The notes beneath the pieces were generated by a model. It was not told the origin of the DNA, did not search any database, and saw nothing but the letters and a program-made list of their open reading frames with translations. From Clostridiales bacterium UBA5888 (lineage in GTDB: Bacteria; Bacillota; Clostridia; Oscillospirales; Oscillospiraceae), in NCBI GenBank assembly GCA_002431965.1, contig DJEW01000039.1, forward strand, positions 56,445 through 120,444: DNA of 64,000 nucleotides. Reading direction: 5' to 3'. A program made the translations under genes and the position numbers. Numbering within the stretch: the first letter of the stretch is position 1; each line of letters starts with the position of its first letter. Positions 56,207-63,199 of the stretch are shown in pieces.

Positions 56207-56291
56207 GCGCCGTCACGATATGCAAAGGATCTTTCGCCTTTTCATATACCCTTTATGTACTTTGCTTCCATTTCCCTTGTGCATCACCTCA

Positions 56292-56331
56292 ACGAAAGAC
56301 GTCCGGACCGCACGGTTCGGACGTCTTTCGT
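56292..56331. terminator. Terminator between the PepSY gene and the ABC ATPase gene
   Basis: ACGAAAGACGTCCG and CGGACGTCTTTCGT form a 14-bp stem with a 12-base loop between convergent genes. Confidence 0.85.
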
Positions 56332-56339
56332 ATGCCTTC

Positions 56340-57122
56340 TTATTTTCCGTATCCGCTGAGAAACTGCTTTGTGCGCTCCTCCTGCGGGTTTTCAAATACC
56401 TGTGCTGGCGAACCCTGCTCGACGATGCAGCCGCCGTCCATAAAGAGCACCCTGTCGGACACCGCCCTGGCAAAGCTCATCTCGTGCGTCACGACCACCA
56501 TCGTCATCCTCTCGCTTGCCAGCTGCTTTATTACGCCCAGCACCTCGCCCGTCAGCTCCGGGTCGAGCGCGCTCGTCGGCTCGTCGAAGAACAGCACCTC
56601 GGGCGTGAGCGCAAGGGCGCGGGCAATGGCGACGCGCTGCTGCTGTCCGCCGGAGAGCTGGTGCGGATAAAAGCCCAGCTTGTCCCCCAGCCCGACGCGG
56701 CGCAGCAGCTCCTCGCTCCTCTGCTCAATGGCGGCGTTTATCGCGCGCTTATCCGCGCGGTAGTCCGCGCGGCTTTTTGCCTGCAGCTTCGGCGCGAGGG
56801 CGACGTTTTCCAGCGCCGTGTACTGCGGAAAAAGGTTGAAGCTCTGGAACACCAGCCCGAAGTGCAGCCGGCTGCGGCGTATCTCGTCCTCGGAGAGCTT
56901 ATGCTCCTCCAGCGAGGAATACAGCACGTCCCCGCCGACCCTGATGCTGCCGGAATCCGGCATTTCAAGAAAATTCATGCATCTGAGCAGCGTCGTCTTG
57001 CCGCCGCCGGACGGACCTATAACAGACAGCGTCTCTCCGCGCTCCATGGAAAAGCTGATGCCCTTGAGCACCTCAAGCTCGTCAAAGCTCTTGCGCAGAT
57101 CCTTTACTTCCAGCAAAGCCAT
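56340..57122 (-). CDS. Polar amino-acid ABC transporter ATP-binding protein
   Basis: 260 residues, slightly long for GlnQ/HisP. Walker [11 protein letters not shown]-loop [18 protein letters not shown], signature [15 protein letters not shown], Walker [16 protein letters not shown], and [12 protein letters not shown]. The extra length comes from a loop (about 110-130, [21 protein letters not shown]). It energises the permease at 57135. Last gene of the operon. Confidence 0.94.
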   Translation of the reverse strand: MALLEVKDLRKSFDELEVLKGISFSMERGETLSVIGPSGGGKTTLLRCMNFLEMPDSGSIRVGGDVLYSSLEEHKLSEDEIRRSRLHFGLVFQSFNLFPQYTALENVALAPKLQAKSRADYRADKRAINAAIEQRSEELLRRVGLGDKLGFYPHQLSGGQQQRVAIARALALTPEVLFFDEPTSALDPELTGEVLGVIKQLASERMTMVVVTHEMSFARAVSDRVLFMDGGCIVEQGSPAQVFENPQEERTKQFLSGYGK

Positions 57123-57134
57123 GTCCCGTCCTCC

Positions 57135-57794
57135 TTAAACCCTGAAATAGTCCAGCCGCTTTTCAAGCCTGCCCAGCAGCAGCGTGAGTATGCCGCTGAA
57201 TGCAAGGTAATACACGCCCGTGAAGAACAGCGGCCATATGATGCCGGCAGATTTGATGAACGCCTGCCCGTTCCACATCACCTCGTACACCGCGATGACA
57301 CGCACAAGCGACGTGTCCTTCACAAGGGTGATGACCTCGTTGCCCATCGGGGGGACGATGCGCTTTATGACCTGCATAAGCGTCACGCGGAAGAATATCT
57401 GCGTGTTGGTCATGCCAAGCACCTGCCCCGCCTCGCGCTGTCCGCGCGGAACGCCCTCGATGCCGCCGCGGAATATCTCGGAGAAATAGCAGGCATAGTT
57501 GAAGATGAACGCGACCATCGCCGCGACAAAGCGCCCGCTCGCGCCGCTGCCCCACCAGTTGCTGCCCAGCACGATGCCCGGTCCGTAATAGATGAGCAGA
57601 AGCTGCAGCATCAGCGGCGTGCCGCGGATGACCCACACAACAAGCTTGACGAAATAATTGAGCGGCTTGAAGCGGCTCATAGAGCCGAGGGAAATGATAA
57701 GCCCCAGGGGGATCGCGCCCAGAAGCGTGAGCGCGAATATCTCAAGAGACTTCAAAAAGCCCAGAGACAGAGATTCGAGAACGGTCTGGAACAT
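57135..57794 (-). CDS. Polar amino-acid ABC transporter permease
   Basis: 219 residues, HisM/GlnP type with five to six membrane helices. PLGLIISLGSMSRFKPLNYFV, RGTPLMLQLLLIYYG and the EAA loop GIEGVPRGQREAGQVLGMTNTQIFFRV. A single permease gene implies a homodimer. A hairpin separates it from the binding-protein gene upstream. Confidence 0.93.
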   Translation of the reverse strand: MFQTVLESLSLGFLKSLEIFALTLLGAIPLGLIISLGSMSRFKPLNYFVKLVVWVIRGTPLMLQLLLIYYGPGIVLGSNWWGSGASGRFVAAMVAFIFNYACYFSEIFRGGIEGVPRGQREAGQVLGMTNTQIFFRVTLMQVIKRIVPPMGNEVITLVKDTSLVRVIAVYEVMWNGQAFIKSAGIIWPLFFTGVYYLAFSGILTLLLGRLEKRLDYFRV

Positions 57795-57859
57795 GATAAA
57801 CCTCTTATGTATCTATAATTTCTTTCGTTATTATGAACTTCGGTATTATGAACGCCCGA

Positions 57860-57888
57860 AGCAGAGAGGGCGCTACGCCCTCTCTGCT
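57860..57888 (-). terminator. Intercistronic hairpin after the amino-acid binding-protein gene
   Basis: AGCAGAGAGGGCG-CTA-CGCCCTCTCTGCT, a 13-bp perfect stem between binding-protein and permease genes without a strong T-run on the minus strand. Likely a partial terminator or 3' stabiliser. The same arrangement exists at 36807-36834 in the sugar operon. Confidence 0.7.
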
Positions 57889-57911
57889 TTTGGTGTAAAA
57901 GCTCTTCTGAT

Positions 57912-58706
57912 TTACTTTGCGATGATGGATTCCTGCACGCCGTAGGTTTTGGCGATCTCCATGAGGCTGCCGTCCTTGCAGGATGCGGCGAAGAACTCGT
58001 TGAGCTTTGTCGCAAGGTCGCTGCCGGTGCGGAAGCCGACGCCGTACTCCTCGCTCGTGAGCTGCACGGTGTAGCTCAGATCGGGGTAGCTCGTCCCCTC
58101 GCCGATCATTGCGCCCGCCATCAGAAGATCGATGACGCATGCGTCGGCAGTGCCCGCCTCGACCTCCATCAGCGCGGAGGACTGGCTCTGCACGGCGGTG
58201 GGCTCGATGCCAAGCTCCTTGACGGCGGCTTCACCGGCAGAACCGGCTTCCACCGCGAACGCCAGCCCGGAAAGACTGTCTGCGGTCTGGTACTTGTCGG
58301 CAACGTCAGCCTTCACTACCACGACCTGCGCATTGTTGCAGTAAGGCTCGGAGCACGCCATGGAGCTTGTGACCTCCGGCGTGAGAGTCATGCCGTTCCA
58401 CACGCAGTCAATGCTCTTGTTGTTCAGCTCAAGGATCTTGTTGTCCCAGTCTATCTCGACAAACTCGGCTGTCACGCCAAGAGACTCTGCAAAAGCCTTC
58501 GCGGTGTCTGCGTCAAAGCCTATCCACTCGCCGGAGTCGTCCTTGTAGTCCATCGGGGCAAAATCCGTAATGCCGACTATCAGCGTGCCCTTGCCCTGAA
58601 CATAGGCAAGATCGCTCTCTGCGGCGGCGGGAGCTGCGCTCTGTCCGCAGGCGCACAGCGCAAACACCGTCGCAAGCGTGAGAAGCATGGAAAGTATCTT
58701 TTTCAT
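57912..58706 (-). CDS. Polar amino-acid ABC transporter substrate-binding lipoprotein
   Basis: 264 residues from ATG 58706, with GGAGG upstream. Lipobox LCAC (Cys20). SBP_bac_3 fold in normal order: GTLIVGITDFAPMDYKDDSGEWIGFDADTAKAFAES, DCVWNGMTLTPE, GLAFAVEAGSAGEAAV, then the C-terminal YGVGFRTGSDLATKLNEFF. Cystine or another polar amino acid is plausible; the facing Rrf2 gene makes a sulfur link possible. Serves as the unpermuted comparison for the protein at 953. Confidence 0.92.
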   Translation of the reverse strand: MKKILSMLLTLATVFALCACGQSAAPAAAESDLAYVQGKGTLIVGITDFAPMDYKDDSGEWIGFDADTAKAFAESLGVTAEFVEIDWDNKILELNNKSIDCVWNGMTLTPEVTSSMACSEPYCNNAQVVVVKADVADKYQTADSLSGLAFAVEAGSAGEAAVKELGIEPTAVQSQSSALMEVEAGTADACVIDLLMAGAMIGEGTSYPDLSYTVQLTSEEYGVGFRTGSDLATKLNEFFAASCKDGSLMEIAKTYGVQESIIAK

Positions 58707-58769
58707 TTTCTTGTCCTCCATTTCAAATACCGAAATTCGATTTTTCTTCTGGTTTGTTAGTGCACTGCT

Positions 58770-58797
58770 ATAATAGCACATTAGCGAAATAAAGCAA
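58770..58797 (-). promoter_or_regulatory. Promoter of the amino-acid ABC operon
   Basis: Minus strand TTGCTT (58792-58797), 16-base spacer, TATTAT (58770-58775). Confidence 0.6.
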
Positions 58798-58865
58798 GAG
58801 CTTTTTGCTTTATTCTCTGTGCATTTTTTGCACAGCGTTTTTCTGTGGGTTTGCGTCACAGGTGT

Positions 58866-58895
58866 TTAATTCCTAGTCAGACTGTGGTATATTGA
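58866..58895 (+). promoter_or_regulatory. Promoter and possible operator of the Rrf2 gene
   Basis: A -10 TATATT at 58890-58895 has a poor -35 (TTTAAT) 17 bases upstream. Between them is ATTCCTAGTCAGACTG, resembling the ATTCCTAGTCAG pattern seen at Rrf2/IscR-type sites. Autoregulation is inferred. Confidence 0.45.
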
Positions 58896-58958
58896 ATGTA
58901 TTGCGACGGCGCCGGGGCGGCAGCGCGGCGGCGTCTCATAAAAGGAAGGACAGGCACA

Positions 58959-59378
58959 ATGAATGTTACAACCAAAGGGCGCTACGCCCTGCGCGTGATG
59001 CTCGACCTCGCGCAGCATCAGGATGAGGGCTTCGTCTCCCTCAAGACCATTGCCGAGCGGCAGAAGGTCTCCATGAAGTATCTCGAGATAATCGTCAGCA
59101 GTCTGAAAAAGGCCGGGCTTGTGGAAAGCACGCGCGGCAAAGAGGGCGGGTACCGGCTGACAAAGCCCGCATCGGATTACCGCGTGGGGGATATTCTCCG
59201 CTGCATTGAGGATAACCTCGCCCCGGTCGCGTGCATCCGCAGCGGCAGCATCCACTGCGAGCGCGCCGCCGAATGCATGACGGTTCCGATGTGGATGGAG
59301 CTCGACGAGATCACAAACGGCTATCTCGACACGGTTACTCTCGCCGATCTGCTCTCCGGCGACCGGTGGAGAAAATAA
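58959..59378 (+). CDS. Rrf2-family transcriptional regulator with three-cysteine (IscR-like) cluster site
   Basis: 139 residues from ATG 58959, after AAGGAAGG. Winged helix MNVTTKGRYALRVMLDLAQH, VSLKTIAERQKVSMKYLEIIVSSLKKAGLVES, GGYRLTKPASDYRVGDILRCIE. Cysteines in ACIRSGSIHCERAAEC give spacing C-x7-C-x5-C, close to the 2Fe-2S site of IscR. Expected to sense iron-sulfur or cysteine status. It faces the amino-acid importer operon, which it may control; no isc/suf genes are adjacent. Confidence 0.9.
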   Translation: MNVTTKGRYALRVMLDLAQHQDEGFVSLKTIAERQKVSMKYLEIIVSSLKKAGLVESTRGKEGGYRLTKPASDYRVGDILRCIEDNLAPVACIRSGSIHCERAAECMTVPMWMELDEITNGYLDTVTLADLLSGDRWRK

Positions 59379-59395
59379 ATATACGTCTGCGCCAA

Positions 59396-59644
59396 TGTGC
59401 GCCGCTTTCAGCGGCGCACAGCTTGTCAAAAAAGTCCTCACAGGACTTTTTTGACCGCGCTTTCCGCCGAGCATTTTGAAAGCGTTCAAAATGCTGTCAC
59501 CGAAAGCCTTGATAATTCAAGGCTTTCGACGGCGGTTTATCCGATTTGAGGCGGGCCTTGCCCCCTCAAGCTCCCCCGCTGCTCAGCTATCTGGCTTTAA
59601 TGCTTTGTTTTTTTGACAGTCTCTGCGCCGCTTTCAGCGGCGCA
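59396..59644. repeat. Cluster of five palindromes bounded by direct repeats
   Basis: This gap between the Rrf2 and GntR genes has no ORF of note. GCGCCGC-TTTCA-GCGGCGC occurs at 59396-59420 and again at 59624-59644. Between them are GTCAAAAAAGTCCT/AGGACTTTTTTGAC (59425-59455), GCATTTTGAA-N4-TTCAAAATGC (59471-59494) and CGAAAGCCTTGA-N4-TCAAGGCTTTCG (59501-59528). The first may serve as the Rrf2 terminator. Confidence 0.85.
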
Positions 59645-59665
59645 CTTATTTTTTTCAAAAACCTC

Positions 59666-59713
59666 TTGACAAAGCTGTATGGCTGTGTTATTGTACTAAT
59701 CGCTTAATACAAT
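59666..59713 (+). promoter_or_regulatory. Promoter with overlapping GntR/YtrA-type operator
   Basis: TTGACA (59666-59671), 17-base spacer, TATTGT (59689-59694). Over the -10 lies the inverted repeat ATTGTACTAA-TCGC-TTAATACAAT (59690-59713, one mismatch). Bound regulator would block RNA polymerase. Confidence 0.8.
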
Positions 59714-59731
59714 GACACAGGAGGTGTGATG

Positions 59732-60112
59732 ATGGAATGGCAGTTTGACAGCAATATGCCGATCTACACTCAGCTTGTGGACAAGATAAAGCTCGCCATC
59801 GTCTCGGGCGAATATACGCGCGGGCAGCGGCTTTCGGCGGTGCGCGACCTCGCCGCAGAGGCGGGCGTGAACCCCAACACCATGCAGCGCGCCTTTCAGG
59901 AGCTTGAGCGGCTTGGACTTGTATACACACAGCGGAGCAGCGGAAGATTTGTGACGGAGGATGAAAGCGTGATAGAAGCGGCGAAGAAAGCGCTGGCAGA
60001 GGAGAGCATACGCTCGTTCATGGATTCCATGCGGCGCATAGGCTACACGAGAGAGGACATTATAAGGCTGCTTGAGAGCGGCGAGAGGGAGGACAGCAAT
60101 GGCAACACTTGA
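59732..60112 (+). CDS. GntR-family regulator, YtrA subfamily
   Basis: 126 residues from ATG 59732, seven bases after AGGAGG; GTG 59726 and ATG 59729 are too close to it. Winged helix: MPIYTQLVDKIKLAIVSGEYTRGQRLSAVRDLAAEAGVNPNTMQRAFQELERLGLVYTQRSSGRFV; the short C-terminal dimer helix lacks an effector domain, as in YtrA. First gene of a three-gene ABC operon and probably its repressor via the site at 59690-59713. Confidence 0.92.
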   Translation: MEWQFDSNMPIYTQLVDKIKLAIVSGEYTRGQRLSAVRDLAAEAGVNPNTMQRAFQELERLGLVYTQRSSGRFVTEDESVIEAAKKALAEESIRSFMDSMRRIGYTREDIIRLLESGEREDSNGNT

Positions 60113-60794
60113 ATGCAAAGATCTCACTAAGCGTTACGGCAGGGTGACTGCGCTCGACAGCGTCAGTTTCGCGGTTGAGCCGGGGCGTGTGGTCGGGCTT
60201 TTGGGACCGAACGGCAGCGGCAAGACCACGCTCATAAAGCTGGCAAACGGGCTGCTCGCCCCGACATCCGGCGAGGTGCTCATCTGCGGGCAGCGCCCTT
60301 CCCCGGCGACAAAGGCGGTCGTGAGCTATCTGCCCGACAAGCTGCATCTGCCGGAGTGGATGAACACCGAGAAGCTCATGGACATGTACGCCGACTTCTA
60401 TGCGGACTTTGACCGCGCGCGGTGCACTGATATGCTCTCGCGCCTTGCGCTCTCTCCGAAGCAGAAGCTCTCGCAGATGTCCAAGGGCACGCGGGAGAAG
60501 GTGCAGCTCATTCTTGTGATGAGCCGCCGCGCGAAGCTTTATCTTCTCGACGAACCTATAGGCGGTGTGGATCCCGCCACGCGCGACTTTATCCTTGACA
60601 CAATTATTAAAAACTACGACCCCGACGCCTCGGTCGTTATCTCCACACACCTCATAAGCGATGTGGAGAACGTCCTTGACGAGGTGATATTCGTCAATCA
60701 GGGCAAAATAGTGCTCCAGTCCGGTGTGGACGAAATCAGAGAAAAATACGGCAAGAGCGTTGACGCTCTTTTCAGGGAGGTATTCAAATGCTAG
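60099..60794 (+). CDS. ABC transporter ATP-binding protein (YtrB-like)
   Basis: 231 residues from ATG 60099, overlapping the regulator gene by 14 bases. Walker A GPNGSGKTT, Q-loop region VSYLPDKLHLPEWMN, signature LSQMSKGTREKVQLILVM in place of LSGGQ, Walker B LYLLDEPIGGVDP, and STHLISDVE. Short exporters of this type respond to cell-wall-active compounds in Bacillus (YtrBCDEF). The substrate here is unknown. Confidence 0.92.
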   Translation: MATLECKDLTKRYGRVTALDSVSFAVEPGRVVGLLGPNGSGKTTLIKLANGLLAPTSGEVLICGQRPSPATKAVVSYLPDKLHLPEWMNTEKLMDMYADFYADFDRARCTDMLSRLALSPKQKLSQMSKGTREKVQLILVMSRRAKLYLLDEPIGGVDPATRDFILDTIIKNYDPDASVVISTHLISDVENVLDEVIFVNQGKIVLQSGVDEIREKYGKSVDALFREVFKC

Positions 60795-61609
60795 GCAAAC
60801 TTATCAAGCAGGAACTTCGCGCGACAGGCCGCGTCATGCTGCCGCTGATCGCGGCGGTGCTGGTGCTGGCGATACTGGCCGGCATATCGGTCATGATGCT
60901 TGACCGTGAGCAAAACTACGGATTTCTGACCGTGGTCTTCGTTCTCATCATGATTATCTTCACGGTGTGCGTGTTCGCCGTGTGCGTGACGGCGCTCGTC
61001 GTCATGATAGAGCGCTTCTATAAAAATCTTCTCGGCAGCGAGGGTTATCTGATGTTCACCCTGCCGGTGAGCGTGGACGCGCTCGTGTGGGCAAAGCTCA
61101 TAGTATCCTTCTTGTGGTTTGCCGTCACGGCTGTCGTCGTGGCGCTGGCATGGGTGCTGGTGGCCGCGGTGAGCGCAAGCTACGCCTTCACCGCCGAGGA
61201 TGCCGCATTTATCGGCAGCATGGTGCATGAGATGATCGCGCGCCTCGGCGCGGGCAATGTCGCCGCCATGGCGCTTGAAGCGCTTGCTGCGCTGTTTCTG
61301 ATCTCCGTGTCCACCTGCCTGCACTTCTACTTTGCCATGTCGATCGGGCAGAGCTTTGCCAATCACAAGGCGGTATGGAGCGTCGTGTTCTATTTTGTGA
61401 TAGGCGTCGGCGTGTCCGTGCTCTCAAGCGCCGCGCTCGGATCATTGAGCGCGTATGGGCTGCTCGACGGTTTCCATATAACGGTCAATAACCTCACGGC
61501 ATCTATGCACATTGTGCTCATCGCCAATGCCCTCATCGCCGCCGTGCTCAGCGCGATCTTCTACTTCCCGACCACAGCACTGCTGAAAAAGAAGCTCAAC
61601 CTCGCGTAA
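60788..61609 (+). CDS. ABC transporter permease of the YtrA-regulated operon
   Basis: 273 residues with about six membrane helices (about 17-37, 50-75, 105-130, 160-185, 195-225, 240-262). It opens MLGKLIKQELRATGRVMLPL and contains a second-helix region FTVCVFAVCVTALVVMIERFYKNLLGSEGYLMFTLP typical of ABC-2-like permeases of GntR-linked operons. Overlaps the ATPase gene by seven bases. Forms the membrane part of the exporter. Confidence 0.85.
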   Translation: MLGKLIKQELRATGRVMLPLIAAVLVLAILAGISVMMLDREQNYGFLTVVFVLIMIIFTVCVFAVCVTALVVMIERFYKNLLGSEGYLMFTLPVSVDALVWAKLIVSFLWFAVTAVVVALAWVLVAAVSASYAFTAEDAAFIGSMVHEMIARLGAGNVAAMALEALAALFLISVSTCLHFYFAMSIGQSFANHKAVWSVVFYFVIGVGVSVLSSAALGSLSAYGLLDGFHITVNNLTASMHIVLIANALIAAVLSAIFYFPTTALLKKKLNLA

Positions 61610-61637
61610 GGCATACACATTATCTTAATCGCCTTAA

Positions 61638-61670
61638 TCGCCGCGCTCAGCCGGGCGCGGCGATATTTTT
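61638..61670 (+). terminator. Terminator of the GntR-ABC operon
   Basis: TCGCCGCGC-N8-GCGCGGCGA followed by TATTTTTAA. Confidence 0.85.
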
Positions 61671-61678
61671 AACCGACA

Positions 61679-61710
61679 AAAGCCCCGGAAGCGATCGCTT
61701 CCGGGGCTTT
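61679..61710. terminator. Perfect palindrome: terminator of the original tRNA-Arg gene
   Basis: AAAGCCCCGGAAGCGA and its exact complement form a 16+16 palindrome abutting the CCA end of the tRNA fragment on the minus strand, followed by TTTTGTCGG. Confidence 0.85.
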
Positions 61711-61754
61711 GGCACGCCGTAAGGGATTCGAACCCCTGACCTTCTGGTCCGTAG
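61710..61754 (-). other. 3' half of tRNA-Arg(ACG): chromosomal attachment-site junction (attL/attR) of a mobile element
   Basis: On the minus strand this reads anticodon loop CTACGGA, 3' stem CCAGA, variable AGGTC, T arm AGGGG-TTCGAAT-CCCTT, acceptor ACGGCGT, discriminator G and encoded CCA. Identity to a tRNA-Arg(ACG) stops exactly at the anticodon loop: the next bases upstream (TTCGAT) do not give the 5' stem TCTGG, and no D arm or 5' acceptor follows. tRNA 3' halves that break off at the anticodon loop are the usual scar left by tyrosine-recombinase elements. The native terminator lies directly beyond it. The intact tRNA is expected at the element's other end, outside the window. Confidence 0.8.
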
Positions 61755-61850
61755 ATCGAAAAAGCTCTTCTCACGCTCTTTCACCGTTTGCCAAAACCAT
61801 TGATTTTACTCGGCTTTTTGCACGTGCGCTTGTCATATCTTCCCGTATCT

Positions 61851-61893
61851 TTTGGCGCACACGCATATCCTTGTGCGCTAAATGTGCGCCAAA
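61851..61893. repeat. Inverted repeat 100 bases inside the element end
   Basis: TTTGGCGCACA (61851-61861) and TGTGCGCCAAA (61883-61893), 11 bp perfect, with a further GCGCACA/GTGCGC pair inside. Its place next to the attachment site suggests integrase or excisionase arm binding. No convincing gene is seen in 61755-62057. Confidence 0.6.
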
Positions 61894-61921
61894 TTTTCGG
61901 ACGCTTTTTCCGCTCTCGCTC

Positions 61922-61950
61922 TTGCAATCTGTCGGAAGCTATGATATGCT
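61922..61950 (+). promoter_or_regulatory. Promoter of the holin-like toxin mRNA
   Basis: TTGCAA (61922-61927), 17-base spacer, TATGCT (61945-61950). It gives a leader of about 100 bases in which CCCCCT could pair with the AGGGGGG ribosome site. Confidence 0.6.
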
Positions 61951-62057
61951 GTCGACGGTGCGAAAGCACTAGGGCGCTGCAAGGCAACGGTAGGCGGTTA
62001 GCTCCCTGTACTTACGGGGGCAGCTTCTTGCCCCCTGATCTGAAAGGGGGGCTGCTC

Positions 62058-62141
62058 ATGAGTACGAACGAAGTTCTCCAACTTTGCTTAGTAATCATTG
62101 GTATTTGCAACCTGTTCATACAGGCAAGTAAAAAGAAGTAA
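62058..62141 (+). CDS. Holin-like type I toxin, 27 residues
   Basis: MSTNEVLQLCLVIIGICNLFIQASKKK: a short polar N-terminus, one membrane helix (about 6-22) and a Lys-rich tail, matching the layout of the Firmicutes putative holin-like toxin family (Hol_Tox) and TxpA/BsrG peptides. ATG 62058 follows AGGGGGG. An antisense promoter lies downstream and the transcripts overlap at the 3' end. Such peptides damage the membrane when the unstable antisense RNA is lost, helping to maintain the element. Confidence 0.75.
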   Translation: MSTNEVLQLCLVIIGICNLFIQASKKK

Positions 62142-62221
62142 CCGCCGTTCCCTCGATAAGACCGGCGATTACTTCAAAAGCTATCTAGGGAGCTGACCGT
62201 CAACCGGCAGCGCCTTTTTGT
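62128..62221 (-). ncRNA. Antisense RNA antitoxin to the holin-like toxin
   Basis: Predicted from the minus-strand promoter at 62228-62257, with transcription starting near 62221. It ends at the stem formed by GTAACCGCCG and CGGCGATTAC (62138-62172), followed on the minus strand by TTCTTTTTACTT. The ~94-base RNA covers the 3' untranslated part and last codons of the toxin mRNA, as RatA covers txpA. Ends are estimates. Confidence 0.65.
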
Positions 62222-62227
62222 ACACTC

Positions 62228-62257
62228 ATTATACCGCCCGCTCGGTGCTTTTGTCAA
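62228..62257 (-). promoter_or_regulatory. Strong promoter of the antisense RNA
   Basis: Minus strand TTGACA (62252-62257), 18-base spacer, TATAAT (62228-62233). Both hexamers are consensus; no minus-strand ORF follows. Confidence 0.8.
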
Positions 62258-62476
62258 GCGCTGAGACAGGCTTTTCTTTTGCTCCGGAATAGGAACCGGC
62301 GGCGTGCTGGAGGCTGCCGCGAGCGGGAGTCAGCGCAGAAAAGCCCCGCCGCACGTCCGTCCTGCCGCGTCTGCACGTGTGTCACGTCTCGGCGGCACTC
62401 TGCATACCTGAGAGCGGGCGCGGCTCATGCGGCCTTGTGGCGCGTCCTGCGCCGTCCTGCCTAATCTGATAGCGCC

Positions 62477-62656
62477 ATGAGCGGGAGCCAAGGGCAAAAC
62501 CCGAAAGCGTATTCGGATTTACTCGCCCTGCTCGATATAGCCGAGGAGCGGGCACAAAAAACAGGAAGCACTTTGCCACCCCCGCCAATAAGGGGCAGAG
62601 GGGAGTGCTTCCATGTGTTTATTATAAGGCCCCAGACGCCATCTGTCAAGCCATGA
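62477..62656 (+). CDS. Possible small protein of the mobile element
   Basis: 59 codons: MSGSQGQNPKAYSDLLALLD then IAEERAQKTGSTLPPPPIRG and a Cys/His/Arg-containing tail. The N-terminal half looks like a real amphipathic helix, but no ribosome site stands before ATG 62477. The 3' half is crossed by a hairpin (GGAAGCACT/AGTGCTTCC, about 62569-62612). The surrounding 62270-62660 stretch is GC-rich with nothing else convincing. Low confidence. Confidence 0.3.
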   Translation: MSGSQGQNPKAYSDLLALLDIAEERAQKTGSTLPPPPIRGRGECFHVFIIRPQTPSVKP

Positions 62657-62668
62657 GCAGGAGCGGTT

Positions 62669-62866
62669 TCACTCCCGCTCGCTTTTGTCGCGCTCAATCT
62701 GGTTATCGATCGCACGCCTGATGAAGCCATTCACACTTTCGCCCATGCTCTCGGCATGAGCCTTGATAATCTCTTTTTTCCCTTTGGGGACAAGCATTTC
62801 CATGCGGTCGTAGTTTGCACGCTTATACTTGTTTACTGCGTCTTGCTGCGCTTTCGAAATCGGCAT
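62669..62866 (-). CDS. Ribbon-helix-helix (Arc-type) DNA-binding protein
   Basis: 65 residues from ATG 62866, with AGGGAG upstream. An N-terminal basic segment (SKAQQDAVNKYKRANYDRMEMLVPKG) gives the ribbon strand YDRMEMLVP. The helix-turn-helix part is KKEIIKAHAESMGESVNGFIRRAIDNQI. Small Arc-like repressors of this kind are common on Clostridial elements. Its promoter and the divergent operon promoter carry three TATGTACG iterons, so it is probably an autorepressor. Confidence 0.85.
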   Translation of the reverse strand: MPISKAQQDAVNKYKRANYDRMEMLVPKGKKEIIKAHAESMGESVNGFIRRAIDNQIERDKSERE

Positions 62867-62927
62867 ATTCTATTCTCCCTTTCCGCAGGGGCGCTTTTTC
62901 TGTCTGCGCCTCTTTTCCACTGTACAC

Positions 62928-62957
62928 AGCATAGCACAAGGTGTATATGTACGTCAA
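62928..62957 (-). promoter_or_regulatory. Promoter of the RHH gene
   Basis: Minus strand TTGACG (62952-62957), 18-base spacer, TATGCT (62928-62933). Iteron 1 (62946-62959) overlaps the -35 element. Confidence 0.7.
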
Positions 62958-63025
62958 TATACATTCTGCACGAATATATGTACGAAAATATAGTAACCTT
63001 GCCATATTGACTATGTACGGAAATA
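62946..63025. promoter_or_regulatory. Three operator iterons TATGTACGnnAATA
   Basis: 62946-62959, 62977-62990 and 63012-63025, all in the same orientation, starts 31 and 35 bases apart (near three helical turns). The first covers the RHH gene -35; the third fills the spacer of the rightward promoter. Confidence 0.85.
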
Positions 63026-63035
63026 GATATATAAT
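63007..63035 (+). promoter_or_regulatory. Rightward promoter of the small-gene operon
   Basis: TTGACT (63007-63012), 17-base spacer, TATAAT (63030-63035). The leader to ATG 63200 is about 158 bases, repeating GAAAC-type words without another recognised feature. Confidence 0.8.
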
Positions 63036-63199
63036 CAAATCACAGTTAAGGAAGAGATAAACAGCCGGAAACAGACGGGAAACGGCCCCGAAACAGACTC
63101 TGGAATCTCCCCGAAACCAAAGCCCCGTGAACTGCTGAAACGCACAGGAACCGGCCTTGAAACAATTCAGGAGCGGGAAAAAGAAAAGGAGAATATAAC

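Noticed and set aside
61755..61910. Minus-strand stretch reading FGAHLAHKDMRVRQKI, considered as the tail of an integrase
   Set aside because: The frame is short, has no integrase motifs (R-H-R-Y) and cannot be extended upstream convincingly.
61709..61972. 87-codon frame starting MARRKGFEPLTFWSVD
   Set aside because: Translation of the tRNA-Arg fragment and following non-coding DNA.
62461..62730. 89-codon minus-strand frame
   Set aside because: Crosses a hairpin and overlaps the RHH gene; composition is not protein-like and there is no ribosome site.
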